A DNA stretch of 64,000 bases from Helicobacter suis (GCF_902196125.1 NZ_CABIKG010000006.1:1-64000), one strand, 5' to 3'. Shown: positions 43,782 through 53,803, counted from the first letter of the stretch. Program-made: numbers and translations. The notes: generated by a model from the letters alone, not told the origin.

Positions 43782-46592
43782 ATGCAAGAGAACTACGCTA
43801 AATTTTATGAAGAAGCCCAACAATTCTTAGGGGATCGAATCTATAAAGACTATCTGCGCCGCTTGGTTTATGGCACAGATGCTTCATGTTATCACTATAT
43901 CCCCCAGATAGTGATTAAAGCCCTTAATGAAACAGAGATTATTAAAATTTATGCTTTGGCCCACAAATATAAAACCCCCCTCACTTTTAGAGCGGCGGGT
44001 AGCTCTCTTTCAGGGCAAAGTTGCTCTGAGGGGGTGTTGGTAATGGCTAGTTTGGGCTGGCAAGAAATTAAGCCAAATGGGGAAAGTATTCGTTTGGGCT
44101 GTGGAGTAATTGGTGAACAGGCTAACCATGCGCTCAAACAAAGCCAGCAAAAAATTGGACCCGATCCAGCCACGATTGCAACGGCGATGATAGGGGGGAT
44201 TTTAGCCAATAATGCTAGCGGTATGTGTTGTGGGGTGAAACAAAATAGTTATCAAACCCTAAAATCTATCCGTGTGATCTTAAGTGATGGCACGCTTTTA
44301 GACACTTCTGATAACGCTAGTGTAGAGGGTTTTAGAAAAAGCCATGCCAAACTCTTAGAGGGACTTTTACATTTGCGCCAAGAAATTTTAGACGATGCAG
44401 AATTACACGCTTTGATTCATAAAAAATACCAAATCAAAAACACCACCGGTTATGGCCTTAACTCTCTGATTGATTTTGAAGACCCCATTGATATTTTAAG
44501 CCATTTATTCATCGGATCGGAGGGGACTTTAGGTTTTATTGCCTCTTGTGAACTTGTTTGTGTGCCGGATTTACCCTATAAAACCTGTTTATTACTCTTT
44601 TATGAAACTTTAGGCCTAGCCATAGATGGGGTACGCATTTTAGCACAAAATGCAGATAAGATTAGTTCGGCTGAGGTGATGGATTTTGCGTGTTTGGCCT
44701 CTGTACAAGGGCATGAGGGCATGCCAGAAGTGCTCCAAGAGATCAAACCCGGTTATGCTTGTATTTTGGTGCAGTTAGAGCACAAAGACCCTAAAATTTT
44801 AAACAAAAACACCAAAGCCGTTCTCAAGGCGCTAGCTAGCGCCCCTACAATTTTACCCATAGCCCAAAGTTCTGATCAAAGTGAATATAGCAAATGGTGG
44901 AAAATCCGTAAAAGTATGTTTCCTATTGTAGCGGGTAGACGGCGCGTAGGGGCAAGCGTGATCACTGAAGATCTATGTTTTACAATGGATAATATCAAAG
45001 AAGGGATTGCCTCTTTAGAGCAACTTTTAGAAAAGCATGGTTTTAAAGATAATGGGGTGATTTTTGGGCATGCGCTAAGTGGCAATGTACACTTTGTGAT
45101 CACCCCGCTTTTATCAGAAGAATCTGAGAGAAAACATTTTGAGGGTTTAGTACAAGACATGGCACACATGGTGGCCTCTTTACAAGGTTCAATTAAAGCC
45201 GAACATGGCACAGGGCGCATGGTTGCTCCCTTTGTAGAGCTTGAATGGGGCAAAAAGGCTTATAAGATTTGCCAACAAATCAAAGCACTATTTGATCCAG
45301 AAAAATTACTCAATCCAGATGTGATCCTTTCAGACGATCCACAAATCCATACCAAAAATTTAAAATTAAGTACTCCCATTGCTCCAGAATTAGAACCCTG
45401 TATGGAATGTGGATTTTGTGAGCGCATTTGTCCTAGCCGTTATCTCTCACTCACCCCAAGACAGCGCATTGTATTACAAAGAGAAATTGTGCATTTACAA
45501 GAGCGGGTTAAAAACGGGCATGTATCCGATCAAGCCATGTTAAAAGAACTCTTAGAAGGCTATGATTTTTTAAGCGATGAAACTTGTGCGGCTTGCCATA
45601 TGTGCTCTACACTCTGCCCACTAGGTATTGATAGCGCCACTATCGCACTTAAAAGCCGCCAAAGAGTTAAAGCCCCTAGTTTAGCTAAGGTTATTTTAGA
45701 ACATATGGATACGACTGTAAACGCGCTTAAAGTGGGGCTTAGCACGGCTAAAATGGGCCAAGTTGTTTTAGGTTCTATTAACTTACAAAACCTAGCTTTA
45801 AAAGCCCATGCCAAACTAGGCACGCCAGCGGTATCTAAATTCATGCCACAAAAAAACACCTATAAACTACATGACAAACCGGCTAAAAAAAATGTGCTTT
45901 ATTTTTCTACTTGTATTAATCGTGCCTTTGCGCCCTCTGCGTTCATGCCCGATCAGCGCAGTTTACAAGAAGTCTTTGAATCGCTATGTACTAAAGCGGG
46001 TTATGGTGTGATTTATCCTCAAGAGTTGCCTAAATTTTGCTGTGGTAAGGCCTTTATCAACTATCAGGATTTAAGCATACAAAACCAAGCCAAAAACGCC
46101 CACTTATTACACACTCTCTCTAAAAGTGGAGAAGTCCCTATTGTACTTGATCATAGCGCATGTAGTGCCTATCTTATTGAAAGTTTTAAGGATCAAGGTC
46201 TTTTGATTTATGACATGCCCATTTTTATTAAAGAGGTTTTACTCCCCTCTTTAAAAATACAGCCCTTAGAGGAAAATGTGGCGCTTTATACCATGTGTTC
46301 TGCTAAGAGACTAGGCTATTCAGAGCAAATGCGATCTTTAGCCCAAAGTTGTACACGCGGGGAAGTGGTTGAGCATATTGATACCGGTTGCTGTGGCTTT
46401 GCGGGGGATAAAGGGTTTTTAACACCTGAGCTTAATGAACATGCTCTTTTAGATTTTGCGCGTTTTTATGAGGATAAGGATTTAAAGCGCGGGTTTTGTA
46501 GTTCAAGTACCTGTGAAGTGGGCTTAAGCCAACATGCTAAAATTCCCTTCCAACACATCGCGTACTTGGTAGATTCTTGTGCGCAATCCTGA
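43782..46592 (+). CDS. dld: D-lactate dehydrogenase, FAD/iron-sulfur type
   Basis: 936 residues from ATG at 43782 (MQENYAKFYEEA) with AAAGG six bases before; a TTG at 43776 is a poor alternative. Order: FAD-binding PCMH domain (residues ~35-220, with GSEGTLGFIAS), FAD-oxidase C domain to ~530, two 4Fe-4S clusters (CMECGFCERICP ~545, CAACHMCSTLCP ~605), and two CCG domains (CCGKAF, CCGFAGDKG). A membrane-peripheral enzyme feeding D-lactate electrons to menaquinone. H. pylori has the same gene before uppS. The last 14 bases overlap uppS. Confidence 0.94.
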   Translation: MQENYAKFYEEAQQFLGDRIYKDYLRRLVYGTDASCYHYIPQIVIKALNETEIIKIYALAHKYKTPLTFRAAGSSLSGQSCSEGVLVMASLGWQEIKPNGESIRLGCGVIGEQANHALKQSQQKIGPDPATIATAMIGGILANNASGMCCGVKQNSYQTLKSIRVILSDGTLLDTSDNASVEGFRKSHAKLLEGLLHLRQEILDDAELHALIHKKYQIKNTTGYGLNSLIDFEDPIDILSHLFIGSEGTLGFIASCELVCVPDLPYKTCLLLFYETLGLAIDGVRILAQNADKISSAEVMDFACLASVQGHEGMPEVLQEIKPGYACILVQLEHKDPKILNKNTKAVLKALASAPTILPIAQSSDQSEYSKWWKIRKSMFPIVAGRRRVGASVITEDLCFTMDNIKEGIASLEQLLEKHGFKDNGVIFGHALSGNVHFVITPLLSEESERKHFEGLVQDMAHMVASLQGSIKAEHGTGRMVAPFVELEWGKKAYKICQQIKALFDPEKLLNPDVILSDDPQIHTKNLKLSTPIAPELEPCMECGFCERICPSRYLSLTPRQRIVLQREIVHLQERVKNGHVSDQAMLKELLEGYDFLSDETCAACHMCSTLCPLGIDSATIALKSRQRVKAPSLAKVILEHMDTTVNALKVGLSTAKMGQVVLGSINLQNLALKAHAKLGTPAVSKFMPQKNTYKLHDKPAKKNVLYFSTCINRAFAPSAFMPDQRSLQEVFESLCTKAGYGVIYPQELPKFCCGKAFINYQDLSIQNQAKNAHLLHTLSKSGEVPIVLDHSACSAYLIESFKDQGLLIYDMPIFIKEVLLPSLKIQPLEENVALYTMCSAKRLGYSEQMRSLAQSCTRGEVVEHIDTGCCGFAGDKGFLTPELNEHALLDFARFYEDKDLKRGFCSSSTCEVGLSQHAKIPFQHIAYLVDSCAQS

Positions 46593-47259
46593 GCATTTGG
46601 CCATCATTATGGATGGCAATGGGAGGTGGGCTAAACAACAGGGAAAGCCTCGCACCTATGGCCATAAAAAAGGCGTTGGGGTTTTGCGCAATATCACGAT
46701 CTGGTGTGCACAAAACCAGATTCGCTACCTCACCCTGTATGCCTTTTCTACAGAAAATTGGAGTCGCCCCCAAACTGAGGTGGATTTTTTAATGGGTATT
46801 CTTAAAAAGTATCTTAAAGAGGAACGCGCCACTTATTTAGAAAATAATATCCGTTTTAAGGTCATTGGCGATTTAAAGAAATTTAGCCCCTCTTTACAAA
46901 AGACAATTTTAAATTTGGAGCAAGAAACAATGCATAATGATGCGTTGACTCAAGTTTTAGCGCTTAATTATGGTAGCCGTGATGAGATTGCCCGGGCATG
47001 CATTACTCTAATTAAAAAAGGAGCAAAGGGGGATATGCAACATCTAATCGCGCAACATTTAGACACAGCCGGGTTACCCGATGTGGATTTATTAGTGCGC
47101 ACCGGTGGGGAGATGCGCCTTTCTAATTTTTTATTGTGGCAATCTAGTTATGCGGAGCTTTTTTTTAGTTCTGTGCTATGGCCTGATTTTACGCCTGCGC
47201 ATTTACAAGAAATCATTGCCCTATTTAACCAGCGGCAACGCAAATTTGGTAGGGTGTGA
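46579..47259 (+). CDS. uppS: Undecaprenyl diphosphate synthase
   Basis: 226 residues starting at GTG (46579). The P-loop-like LAIIMDGNGRWAK with catalytic Asp, the substrate motif LYAFSTENWSRP, and C-terminal LVRTGGEMRLSNFLLWQSSYAE are diagnostic. It makes the C55 carrier lipid for peptidoglycan and LPS. It lies 14 bases inside the end of dld and 12 bases before a HAD hydrolase. Confidence 0.96.
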   Translation: MRNPEHLAIIMDGNGRWAKQQGKPRTYGHKKGVGVLRNITIWCAQNQIRYLTLYAFSTENWSRPQTEVDFLMGILKKYLKEERATYLENNIRFKVIGDLKKFSPSLQKTILNLEQETMHNDALTQVLALNYGSRDEIARACITLIKKGAKGDMQHLIAQHLDTAGLPDVDLLVRTGGEMRLSNFLLWQSSYAELFFSSVLWPDFTPAHLQEIIALFNQRQRKFGRV

Positions 47260-47271
47260 GAAAGGATTGGC

Positions 47272-47937
47272 ATGTTAGTGGTGGTGTGGGATTTTGATGG
47301 GGTGATCTTTGATAGCATGCATTTAAAGTGTGAGGGCTTTAAAACGCTATTTAAACGGCATGCAAAAACAAGTCAAGAGGCTTTAAAAGCCTTTGAGGAT
47401 TATCACTATACAAGTGGCGGGATAGGCCGGGCTGAAAAGATTACCTATTTTTATAACCATATTCTCAAACAACCCCTAAAAGCCACCCAAATAGAAGCCC
47501 TTGTAGATGAATTTGGACAAATCATTACAAAAGACCTTTTTTCAAGAGAACATCTAAATCAAGATGTGCTAAATTTTATCAAAGCCCATTATCAAAACTG
47601 CACTTTTCATATCGCTTCTGCGGCCTTGCATAGCGAGTTACAGGTCTTGTGTGAGTTTTTAGGTCTCTTACCCTATTTTAGAAGCATTGAGGGTAGCCCT
47701 CCCTCTAAGGCTAAAGTTTTGGCTAATTTGAAGATCGCATATGCTTACACAAGTCAAGAAATGCTTTTAATTGGGGATAGCAAAAGCGATTATGAAAGCG
47801 CACGGGTCAATAACATAGGCTTTTTGGGCTATAATAGCGCGCTTTTACAAGATATGCTCCCACAGGCCTATATCACACGCTTTCAGGGGCTAGATTTAAA
47901 AACCCTAGCTAAAAAGGCTGGCTTAAATCAATTTTAA
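47272..47937 (+). CDS. HAD-superfamily hydrolase
   Basis: 221 residues. Motif I DFDGVIFDS (nucleophile Asp at 8, second Asp at 10), an all-alpha cap, motif II/III with IASAAL and SPPSKAKVL lysine, and motif IV IGDSKSDYESA. It is a small-molecule phosphatase of the phosphoglycolate/beta-phosphoglucomutase-like group; substrate unknown. It follows uppS by 12 bases and overlaps the end of convergent wzk by 29 bases. Confidence 0.88.
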   Translation: MLVVVWDFDGVIFDSMHLKCEGFKTLFKRHAKTSQEALKAFEDYHYTSGGIGRAEKITYFYNHILKQPLKATQIEALVDEFGQIITKDLFSREHLNQDVLNFIKAHYQNCTFHIASAALHSELQVLCEFLGLLPYFRSIEGSPPSKAKVLANLKIAYAYTSQEMLLIGDSKSDYESARVNNIGFLGYNSALLQDMLPQAYITRFQGLDLKTLAKKAGLNQF

Positions 47938-49627
47938 CATCACACCTCTCAATGGTACTTAAACGGTGGGCAATAACAAGTAAAGTTTTATCGCGTGTAA
48001 TGGTGTAGATTTCATCCATAATCTTAGCTTCTGTAGAAGTGTCTAGGGCTGAAGTGGCTTCATCTAAAACCAAAACTTCAGGATTATCATAAAGCGCGCG
48101 GGCAATACCGATGCGCTGTTTTTGCCCCCCGCTTAGATTAATCCCCCCCTCACCTACGCGACTCTCTATCCCATTATGTGTACATAAAAAATCATAAATG
48201 CATGCCCGCTTGCACACCTCAATCACTCTTTTTTCATCTAATGGGCTACCACAGGCTACATTGTCTGCTACAGTGCCATCAAAGAGATAGATATTCTGTG
48301 GGATATAGCCTATTTTTTGCCGCCAACTGCGGATATTTTGAGAATCAAGAGGTTTTCCATCAATTAAAATTGTGCCTTTATTAGGGTAAAGAACCCCTAT
48401 GATAATGTCTACAAGAGTGGATTTACCACAGCCACTAGGCCCAATAAAGGCAACTTTCTGCCCTTTCTTGATAGTGAGGTTAATATTTTGCAAAATGGGG
48501 TGGCTTCTTCTATAGGAAAAATAGATATTTTGCAAAATAATATTTTGAGAAAAACGCAAGGGTAAATCCCCCTCTTCTTGAATGGGGCGTTTGAGTTCTC
48601 TATAAATATTGGTGATAGCATGCTGGTTATAAAGAATGGTGTTAAAACAGCCTAAAATTCTGCTAATAGAGGGGAGCATGCGATAAAGCGCTAGGGCGTA
48701 CATGGAAATAATGGGTAAAACCATTTTAGCATCGCCGTATTTGTGTAGCACATAAACCACAGAAAGAATAAGCAGACTAAAACCTACAGTCTCTAAAAAT
48801 TTAGTAGGGATAGCTTGCAAAGTCTGTGTGGTGGTTTGGATTTTAGCGCGGCTTAAACTGCTTTGGTTAAAGTCGCTATGGGCTTGTGGAAGCTTATCCT
48901 TGATCTTTGTAATTTTAAAATTTTGAAAAAATTTATGGAGTACTTGATCAGTGCCAATGTTAGAAGTGGTGATTTCCTGCCCTTTTCTTTGGATAATCTT
49001 GGCAACATACTTACTAATAAAAATCACCTGTAAGATTAAAATCACACTTAAAACAAGAGTCATTTTCCAATTAGTATACACGAGCATACTGTAAAGAAAA
49101 AGAATGGTTGTGATCTCTGTAAAAATACCAATCAAAGCGCCAAAGCTCTCTAAAACTTGATAACTCTTGCTATTAATGGTGTTTCTAGTTTGGTTAGCAT
49201 CCATCGTGATGTGTTCTAAATAGGAGATTTTTAAATAACGCATGAAAAGTTGTTGGGCTAGATCGTGGCCTTTGTGGGAGCTAAAACGGGTATAAAGGTA
49301 GGTAAAAAGCAAAGAGTAGCCCATACGGAAAAGATAAAGCCCTACTAGCATAAAAGCAAAGAGATAAGCAAAATGTAAAGGACTTGAAAAGTGTAGCGCC
49401 TCATAGATAGCATGGCCATAGCGATTAGAAAGAATGAGATCAGGGGAGCTAGCAAGGGTGATAAAGGGCATGATCATGCTAATAGAGAAAGTTTCTATTG
49501 TACTTAAAAGAATGGAGCCTAAGGTGAGCCAAATTAATGTCTTTTTGTCTCTTTTGTTAGTGAGGGCAAACATTTGAGAAATGGTGCGTAAAAAAACCTT
49601 GATAGTGCCGGGGTGCTTTCTTTTCAA
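47909..49627 (-). CDS. wzk: ABC-type lipid-linked oligosaccharide flippase (Wzk/PglK)
   Basis: 572 residues: six spans in the first 330 residues, then one NBD with Walker A GPSGCGKST near 396, Q-loop, signature NLSGGQKQR near 495 and Walker B VLVLDEATSALD. Close over its full length to C. jejuni PglK and H. pylori Wzk, which flip undecaprenyl-PP glycans (here O-antigen) across the inner membrane. Start is TTG at 49627 after AAGGA. The C-terminal ~20 residues differ from PglK and run into the HAD gene. It is next to uppS, the supplier of the carrier lipid. Confidence 0.9.
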   Translation of the reverse strand: MKRKHPGTIKVFLRTISQMFALTNKRDKKTLIWLTLGSILLSTIETFSISMIMPFITLASSPDLILSNRYGHAIYEALHFSSPLHFAYLFAFMLVGLYLFRMGYSLLFTYLYTRFSSHKGHDLAQQLFMRYLKISYLEHITMDANQTRNTINSKSYQVLESFGALIGIFTEITTILFLYSMLVYTNWKMTLVLSVILILQVIFISKYVAKIIQRKGQEITTSNIGTDQVLHKFFQNFKITKIKDKLPQAHSDFNQSSLSRAKIQTTTQTLQAIPTKFLETVGFSLLILSVVYVLHKYGDAKMVLPIISMYALALYRMLPSISRILGCFNTILYNQHAITNIYRELKRPIQEEGDLPLRFSQNIILQNIYFSYRRSHPILQNINLTIKKGQKVAFIGPSGCGKSTLVDIIIGVLYPNKGTILIDGKPLDSQNIRSWRQKIGYIPQNIYLFDGTVADNVACGSPLDEKRVIEVCKRACIYDFLCTHNGIESRVGEGGINLSGGQKQRIGIARALYDNPEVLVLDEATSALDTSTEAKIMDEIYTITRDKTLLVIAHRLSTIERCDVKIDLSQPF

Positions 49628-49691
49628 AGATTGTCCTTAAGAGAGATAGTAAAGATTATACTTAATCCTTGATTATTTAGATAGATTAGTC

Positions 49692-49697
49692 TATAAT
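49692..49697 (+). promoter_or_regulatory. Probable -10 box of ahpC
   Basis: TATAAT lies 50 bases before ahpC ATG in an AT-rich region. The predicted start site near 49704 falls at the base of a perfect hairpin. Confidence 0.55.
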
Positions 49698-49701
49698 CCG
49701 C

Positions 49702-49720
49702 TTTTCGGTTTTGCCGAAAA
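49702..49720 (+). promoter_or_regulatory. Hairpin at the extreme 5' end of the ahpC mRNA
   Basis: TTTTCGG-TTTTG-CCGAAAA is a perfect 7-bp stem with a 5-base loop, beginning at or next to the predicted transcription start and 27 bases before the ATG, with the ribosome site GAAGGAG left free. 5'-terminal hairpins stabilise abundant mRNAs; an operator role is also possible. Confidence 0.5.
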
Positions 49721-49746
49721 TCCAATCATATTTGAAGGAGTTTTTG

Positions 49747-50343
49747 ATGTTAGTAACCAAGTTAGCCCCCGATTTTAAGGCCAGTGCGATTTTACCTAAT
49801 AACCAAGTAGATGAGCATTTTGAGCTTTCCAGAAACTTAGGCCAAAATGGTGCCGTACTTTTCTTTTGGCCTAAAGATTTTACCTTTGTTTGCCCCTCTG
49901 AGATCATCGCCTTTGATCACCGCGCAAAAGAATTTCACAAACGCGGTTTTAATGTTATTGGGATTTCTACAGATACAGAAGTGGTACACTACGCTTGGAA
50001 AAACACCCCTGTAGAAAAGGGTGGGATCGGACAGATTTCTTTCCCTATGGTAGCTGATGTTACTAAAGACATTGCTAGGAGCTATGATGTTTTGTTTAAT
50101 AATGCTATCGCACTGAGGGGATCTTTTCTGATTGATAAACACCAAAGAATACGCCATGCTGTGATTAATGATTTCCCACTAGGCCGTAATGTAGATGAAA
50201 TGCTACGCATGGTAGATGCCTTGATTTTCTTTGAAGAACATGGCGAAGTTTGTCCTGCAGGCTGGCAAAAGGGCGATGCTGGCATGAAAGCCACCCATGA
50301 AGGCGTGGCTGAATATCTCAAAGAACACGCTAATAAACTCTAA
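49747..50343 (+). CDS. ahpC: Alkyl hydroperoxide reductase peroxiredoxin AhpC
   Basis: 198 residues from ATG at 49747 (MLVTKLAPDF) after GAAGGAG; an upstream frame from 49711 is a shadow extension. 2-Cys peroxiredoxin: peroxidatic Cys49 in FTFVCPSE and resolving Cys near 170 in EVCPAGW. In Helicobacter it is reduced by thioredoxin, very abundant, and central to defence against peroxide and peroxynitrite. Confidence 0.96.
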   Translation: MLVTKLAPDFKASAILPNNQVDEHFELSRNLGQNGAVLFFWPKDFTFVCPSEIIAFDHRAKEFHKRGFNVIGISTDTEVVHYAWKNTPVEKGGIGQISFPMVADVTKDIARSYDVLFNNAIALRGSFLIDKHQRIRHAVINDFPLGRNVDEMLRMVDALIFFEEHGEVCPAGWQKGDAGMKATHEGVAEYLKEHANKL

Positions 50344-50483
50344 TTAGTGATTAAAGGCTTTGTGGGGTAGATTCCCCTTAGCCTTGCGATCTTTTGTACT
50401 ACCCTTGATTTTTGTTAGTAAAAGTCCCCCTTTATCTACCAAAACTTAAGTAAAACATACTGGTAAAAATTTTGGAGGTATTT

Positions 50484-51053
50484 ATGCAAAACTTTATCCA
50501 AGAGGAAATTTTAACCCATATCCAAGTGGCCCAAGAAACTTTAAAAACCCTAGTTTTAGAGATAGAAAAAGTTGCACTCTCTTTAATAGAAGCGCTCAAG
50601 CAAGGGCATCAAATTTTAATTTGTGGCAATGGCGGGAGTGCAGCAGATGCGCAACATTTTGCAGCCGAGCTCACCGGACGCTATAAAAAAGAGCGCGCGG
50701 GACTAGCTGCCATTGCTTTAAGCACAGATACTTCCGCACTCACAGCCATTGCCAACGATTATGGTTATCATTTTGTCTTTGCGCGCCAAGTGGAGGCTTT
50801 GGGCAAAAAAGGGGATTATCTGGTGGGTATTTCTACGAGTGGTAATTCTGAAAATGTGCTTTTAGCACTTAAAAAGGCCAAAGAGTTAGGGCTTGCTACC
50901 TTAGGCATTAGCGGGCATCAGGGAGGTAAGATGCGCGCTTTGTGTGATTTTAATCTCATTGTGCCTAGCACAGATACCCCTAGAATCCAAGAGATGCATA
51001 TCTTAATGATTCATCTGCTTTGTAATCAAATAGAAAAGGCGTTTTGTGAATAG
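50484..51053 (+). CDS. gmhA: Sedoheptulose-7-phosphate isomerase
   Basis: 189 residues from ATG at 50484 ([10 protein letters not shown]) following GGAGG. SIS-domain fold: [30 protein letters not shown], and the C-terminal catalytic [11 protein letters not shown]. First committed step of ADP-heptose synthesis for the LPS core. Its end overlaps the phosphoethanolamine transferase start by eight bases, pairing two LPS genes. Confidence 0.95.
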   Translation: MQNFIQEEILTHIQVAQETLKTLVLEIEKVALSLIEALKQGHQILICGNGGSAADAQHFAAELTGRYKKERAGLAAIALSTDTSALTAIANDYGYHFVFARQVEALGKKGDYLVGISTSGNSENVLLALKKAKELGLATLGISGHQGGKMRALCDFNLIVPSTDTPRIQEMHILMIHLLCNQIEKAFCE

Positions 51054-52728
51054 AGTTGTTTTAGATAGCCGCTTTTTTCTAATGTGGCTAGTGCCTATTG
51101 TGGCTAGCTTTTTTTCTGTAGAGGTGCAGGACTGGGGGGGGGGGGGGTTACATGTAATAAAAGTTTGCTTTTATAGCTTTGTTGTTTTTTATCCCTTATA
51201 TTTTCTAATTAGTCTTATCCCCTATCCACGCGTTGAAACCTCTCTTAAAAATACCCTGCTTATTTTAAGCTTGATTTTTGCTTTTGTGGATTTTTTTGCC
51301 TCTTGGTACTTTCACATGGGTTTTACCCCTTCTTTAGTGAGTACGCTTTTAAACACTAATCTTAGAGAAAGCCATGAGTTTTTGATGAGCTATATCTTGC
51401 CTAATTTGGGAGTGCTTGCTACTTATATCCTTTTTTGTGTGGCGTTTCTCTTTTTGGTGCGTTTTAAAATCCATGTACAAACTAAGCTTAACTTAAAAAT
51501 TCTTCTTGCCCTATTTGTGGCTTTTTGGGTACATAATTTAGGGGCGTATATACCAAGAGAACATCATCACGGCGCTCTAATCAATCCTAATATCCCCACA
51601 CGAATCATGCCTATTATCAAAGAATTTTACGCAATAGGTGTGAGTCTGAAAGAATACAAGCAAACCAAATATAAAAATCTTAAGCAAAGCTATCCTAAAG
51701 ATTATCTGAGTGTGGATTTAAACAGTGTTTCTAATGTGGTACTCATTGTAGGCGAGAGCGCCTCTAAAAATTTTATGGGAGTTTATGGCTATCCTGTGGC
51801 TAATACCCCCTTTTTAAGCGATTTATCTACAAAGGGGCATTTATTTATCTTTAAAGATGTGATCTCAGCCTTTGCAAACACTTACGCCGTTTTTAAAACC
51901 CTTCTAAATTATGCTGATGTAGAAAATAGTAGCAACCCTGAGCAACAAAAGAATTTAGGTTCAATCTTTAAATTAGCTGGTTATAAAACTTTTTGGTTTG
52001 ACTCTCAAGACGATCTTGAAAAAAATCGCGCCTTTGATTTTTGGTCTACCCCTTTTATGAAACGCTACTATAGTAATGGTTTTTTTAAAGCTGATGGCGC
52101 TACTCTAGATGCATGGCTTATCTCTGCCTTTAATAAGCAAAAAAGCCAACTATCCTCTAAAAATTTTATTCTTTTCCATCTCATTGGTAGCCACGCTGGT
52201 TATAAATATCGCTTCCCTAAATCTTATGCTAAATTTATGCCTACAGACATTCCCTACCAAAATTTGCATGTACAAAACAATAAAGATAGGCAAGTCGTGG
52301 CAGATTATGTTAACTCGCTTTACTATACTGATCATATCTTGGGTGAGATTTTCAAACTTTTCAAAGATAAAGACGCCCTGATTATCTATCTCTCCGATCA
52401 CGCCCAAGATATTTTTCAAAGTGGCAACACTTATGGGCATAAATGCTCTGCTTATGGCGTAGAAATCCCTTTTATGATCTATGTTAGCGAAGTCTTTAAG
52501 CAAAAACACCCAGAAAAGCTAAAACTAATTGCTAAAGCAATAAACAAGCCCTTCATGAGCGATGATCTAATCCACTCGCTTTTGCCCTTAGTGGGTATCC
52601 ACACTAAGGATAATTTAGAGAGTAAAAACCTTTTTAGCCCTGCTTTTGATACCAACAGAAAAAGAGTCTATTGTGATCATCAGGTATATGAGAAAAAACC
52701 TAGCGCAAACTTGGAAAGCAAGCCATAA
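51046..52728 (+). CDS. eptA: Lipid A phosphoethanolamine transferase, with poly-G switch
   Basis: 560 residues starting at GTG (51046). An N-terminal five-span domain (to ~residue 165) and a periplasmic sulfatase-type domain: the metal-binding Glu in [11 protein letters not shown] near 236, nucleophile-type Thr in [11 protein letters not shown] near 279, and C-terminal YLSDHAQD with further ligands. It adds phosphoethanolamine to lipid A (1-position in H. pylori), giving resistance to cationic peptides. A run of 14 G at 51134-51147 encodes Gly residues near 31-34; the frame is open (ON) with this length. One base more or less would stop translation early. Confidence 0.9.
   Translation: MNRVVLDSRFFLMWLVPIVASFFSVEVQDWGGGGLHVIKVCFYSFVVFYPLYFLISLIPYPRVETSLKNTLLILSLIFAFVDFFASWYFHMGFTPSLVSTLLNTNLRESHEFLMSYILPNLGVLATYILFCVAFLFLVRFKIHVQTKLNLKILLALFVAFWVHNLGAYIPREHHHGALINPNIPTRIMPIIKEFYAIGVSLKEYKQTKYKNLKQSYPKDYLSVDLNSVSNVVLIVGESASKNFMGVYGYPVANTPFLSDLSTKGHLFIFKDVISAFANTYAVFKTLLNYADVENSSNPEQQKNLGSIFKLAGYKTFWFDSQDDLEKNRAFDFWSTPFMKRYYSNGFFKADGATLDAWLISAFNKQKSQLSSKNFILFHLIGSHAGYKYRFPKSYAKFMPTDIPYQNLHVQNNKDRQVVADYVNSLYYTDHILGEIFKLFKDKDALIIYLSDHAQDIFQSGNTYGHKCSAYGVEIPFMIYVSEVFKQKHPEKLKLIAKAINKPFMSDDLIHSLLPLVGIHTKDNLESKNLFSPAFDTNRKRVYCDHQVYEKKPSANLESKP
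51134..51147 (+). repeat. Poly-G14 tract in eptA
   Basis: An uninterrupted run of 14 G within the first 35 codons of eptA. Homopolymers of this length slip during replication in Helicobacter and Campylobacter and switch genes on and off. In this copy the reading frame is maintained. Confidence 0.9.
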
Positions 52729-52813
52729 ACTAGCAAGCCTTAAAGATAAGTAAACCTAATATCTCTATAGCTATACTAAGCGTTCTTTTAGAAAATTTTT
52801 AAGATTTTTTGGT

Positions 52814-52819
52814 TAGAAT
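52814..52819 (+). promoter_or_regulatory. Probable -10 box for the tRNA-Ile/tRNA-Ala pair
   Basis: TAGAAT in GGTTAGAATGG, about 26 bases before tRNA-Ile. It is the only candidate in the ~115-base gap after eptA. Confidence 0.4.
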
Positions 52820-52845
52820 GGTTGCTTTTTGGTAAATTGTTAATC

Positions 52846-52922
<77 letters not shown>

Positions 52923-52924
52923 TT

Positions 52925-53000
52925 GGGGGATTAGCTCAGTTGGGAGAGCGCCTGCTTTGCACGCAGGAGGCCAGCGGTTCGAACCCGCTATCCTCCACCA
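52925..53000 (+). tRNA. tRNA-Ala (anticodon TGC)
   Basis: 76 bases with encoded CCA. Acceptor GGGGGAT/ATCCTCC, D-arm AGCTCAGTTGGGAGAGC, anticodon loop CTTTGCACG giving UGC, T-arm GGTTCGAACCC. Transcribed with tRNA-Ile. The pair is the classical rRNA spacer pair, but no rRNA flanks it here. Confidence 0.97.
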
Positions 53001-53041
53001 AATCTACTTTTAAGTTTTTAGATCAATTCTTACGCGTTATC

Positions 53042-53692
53042 TTAATAATTAATAAACTCTTTGGGTTTTGGGGGTTGATTAGCGTTTTGTAGTTGTTCAA
53101 GCGCGTATTGGTTTCCAAATTCTACAGCTTTTTTTAAAATTTCTACATCAATGGCTGATCCAGCTGCTGGGTTAGCTCCATTGCCTAGCATGTATAAAGC
53201 TGCACCGATGTAGTGTTTGCGTACATGTTCTTTTGTAAATTTGCGTGCTTCTAGTCTAGCTAAATGCCATCCTGTTTTGTAATTCCCGCCCCCATTGACA
53301 AACAAAACTTCTTGGATTAATTTAAGGGCTATATCTCGGTTGACAAAAACACATTTACCCTCTGCATAGGCGCTAGCTAGCCCCACTTTAGCCACTATAA
53401 CGGCTAAATTGTTATCACTGCGCGCCCGATTAATGACAAATTCAAAATAGGTAACCGCTCTACACGCATCTTTTTTAACCCCCCAACCGCCTAAATACAT
53501 CTTACCTACAAAAGCTGTACCTAATAAATCCCCATTTTTTTGCGCTTGGCTATAAAGTCTATAGGCTTCATAATCACTCCCCTTACTTTCTAATCTCAAA
53601 CCTCTTTCAATCAAAGTACTAACCCCTCCCTCTGCTAATAAAAAGCACGCACACACACCAAAAAGCCAAAAATTAAATTTAAAAAAACCCAC
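53042..53692 (-). CDS. Secreted Sel1/TPR-like protein
   Basis: 216 residues starting at GTG (53692) after GGGAG. A signal peptide (MGFFKFNFWLFGVCACFLLAEGG), then short helical repeats with Sel1-like features (GTAFVGKMYLGGWGVKKDACRA and AYAEGKCVF). Cysteines in pairs suggest disulfides, as in the Hcp cysteine-rich family of Helicobacter, but the repeats are imperfect. Function unknown; such proteins act as secreted adaptors or host-facing factors. A poly-C17 tract lies about 95 bases upstream. Confidence 0.75.
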   Translation of the reverse strand: MGFFKFNFWLFGVCACFLLAEGGVSTLIERGLRLESKGSDYEAYRLYSQAQKNGDLLGTAFVGKMYLGGWGVKKDACRAVTYFEFVINRARSDNNLAVIVAKVGLASAYAEGKCVFVNRDIALKLIQEVLFVNGGGNYKTGWHLARLEARKFTKEHVRKHYIGAALYMLGNGANPAAGSAIDVEILKKAVEFGNQYALEQLQNANQPPKPKEFINY

Positions 53693-53786
53693 AAAACTCC
53701 CTTAATTTTATCCCAACGCTAAACCGGATTGAATCAATCTGTGGGAGTAAAGTTTTTTATGAGAGAAAATTAGCCTAATGAGCTGC

Positions 53787-53803
53787 GGGGGGGGGGGGGG
53801 GGG
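53787..53803. repeat. Poly-G17 (poly-C on the minus strand) upstream of the Sel1 gene
   Basis: An uninterrupted run of 17 G in the ~210-base gap before the minus-strand Sel1 gene. On the minus strand a short ORF starting MALLVFLKLC (ATG about 36 bases before the run) passes through it as prolines. At this length it stays open to a TAA just before the Sel1 ribosome site. The tract may alter promoter spacing or switch this leader ORF. Confidence 0.85.
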
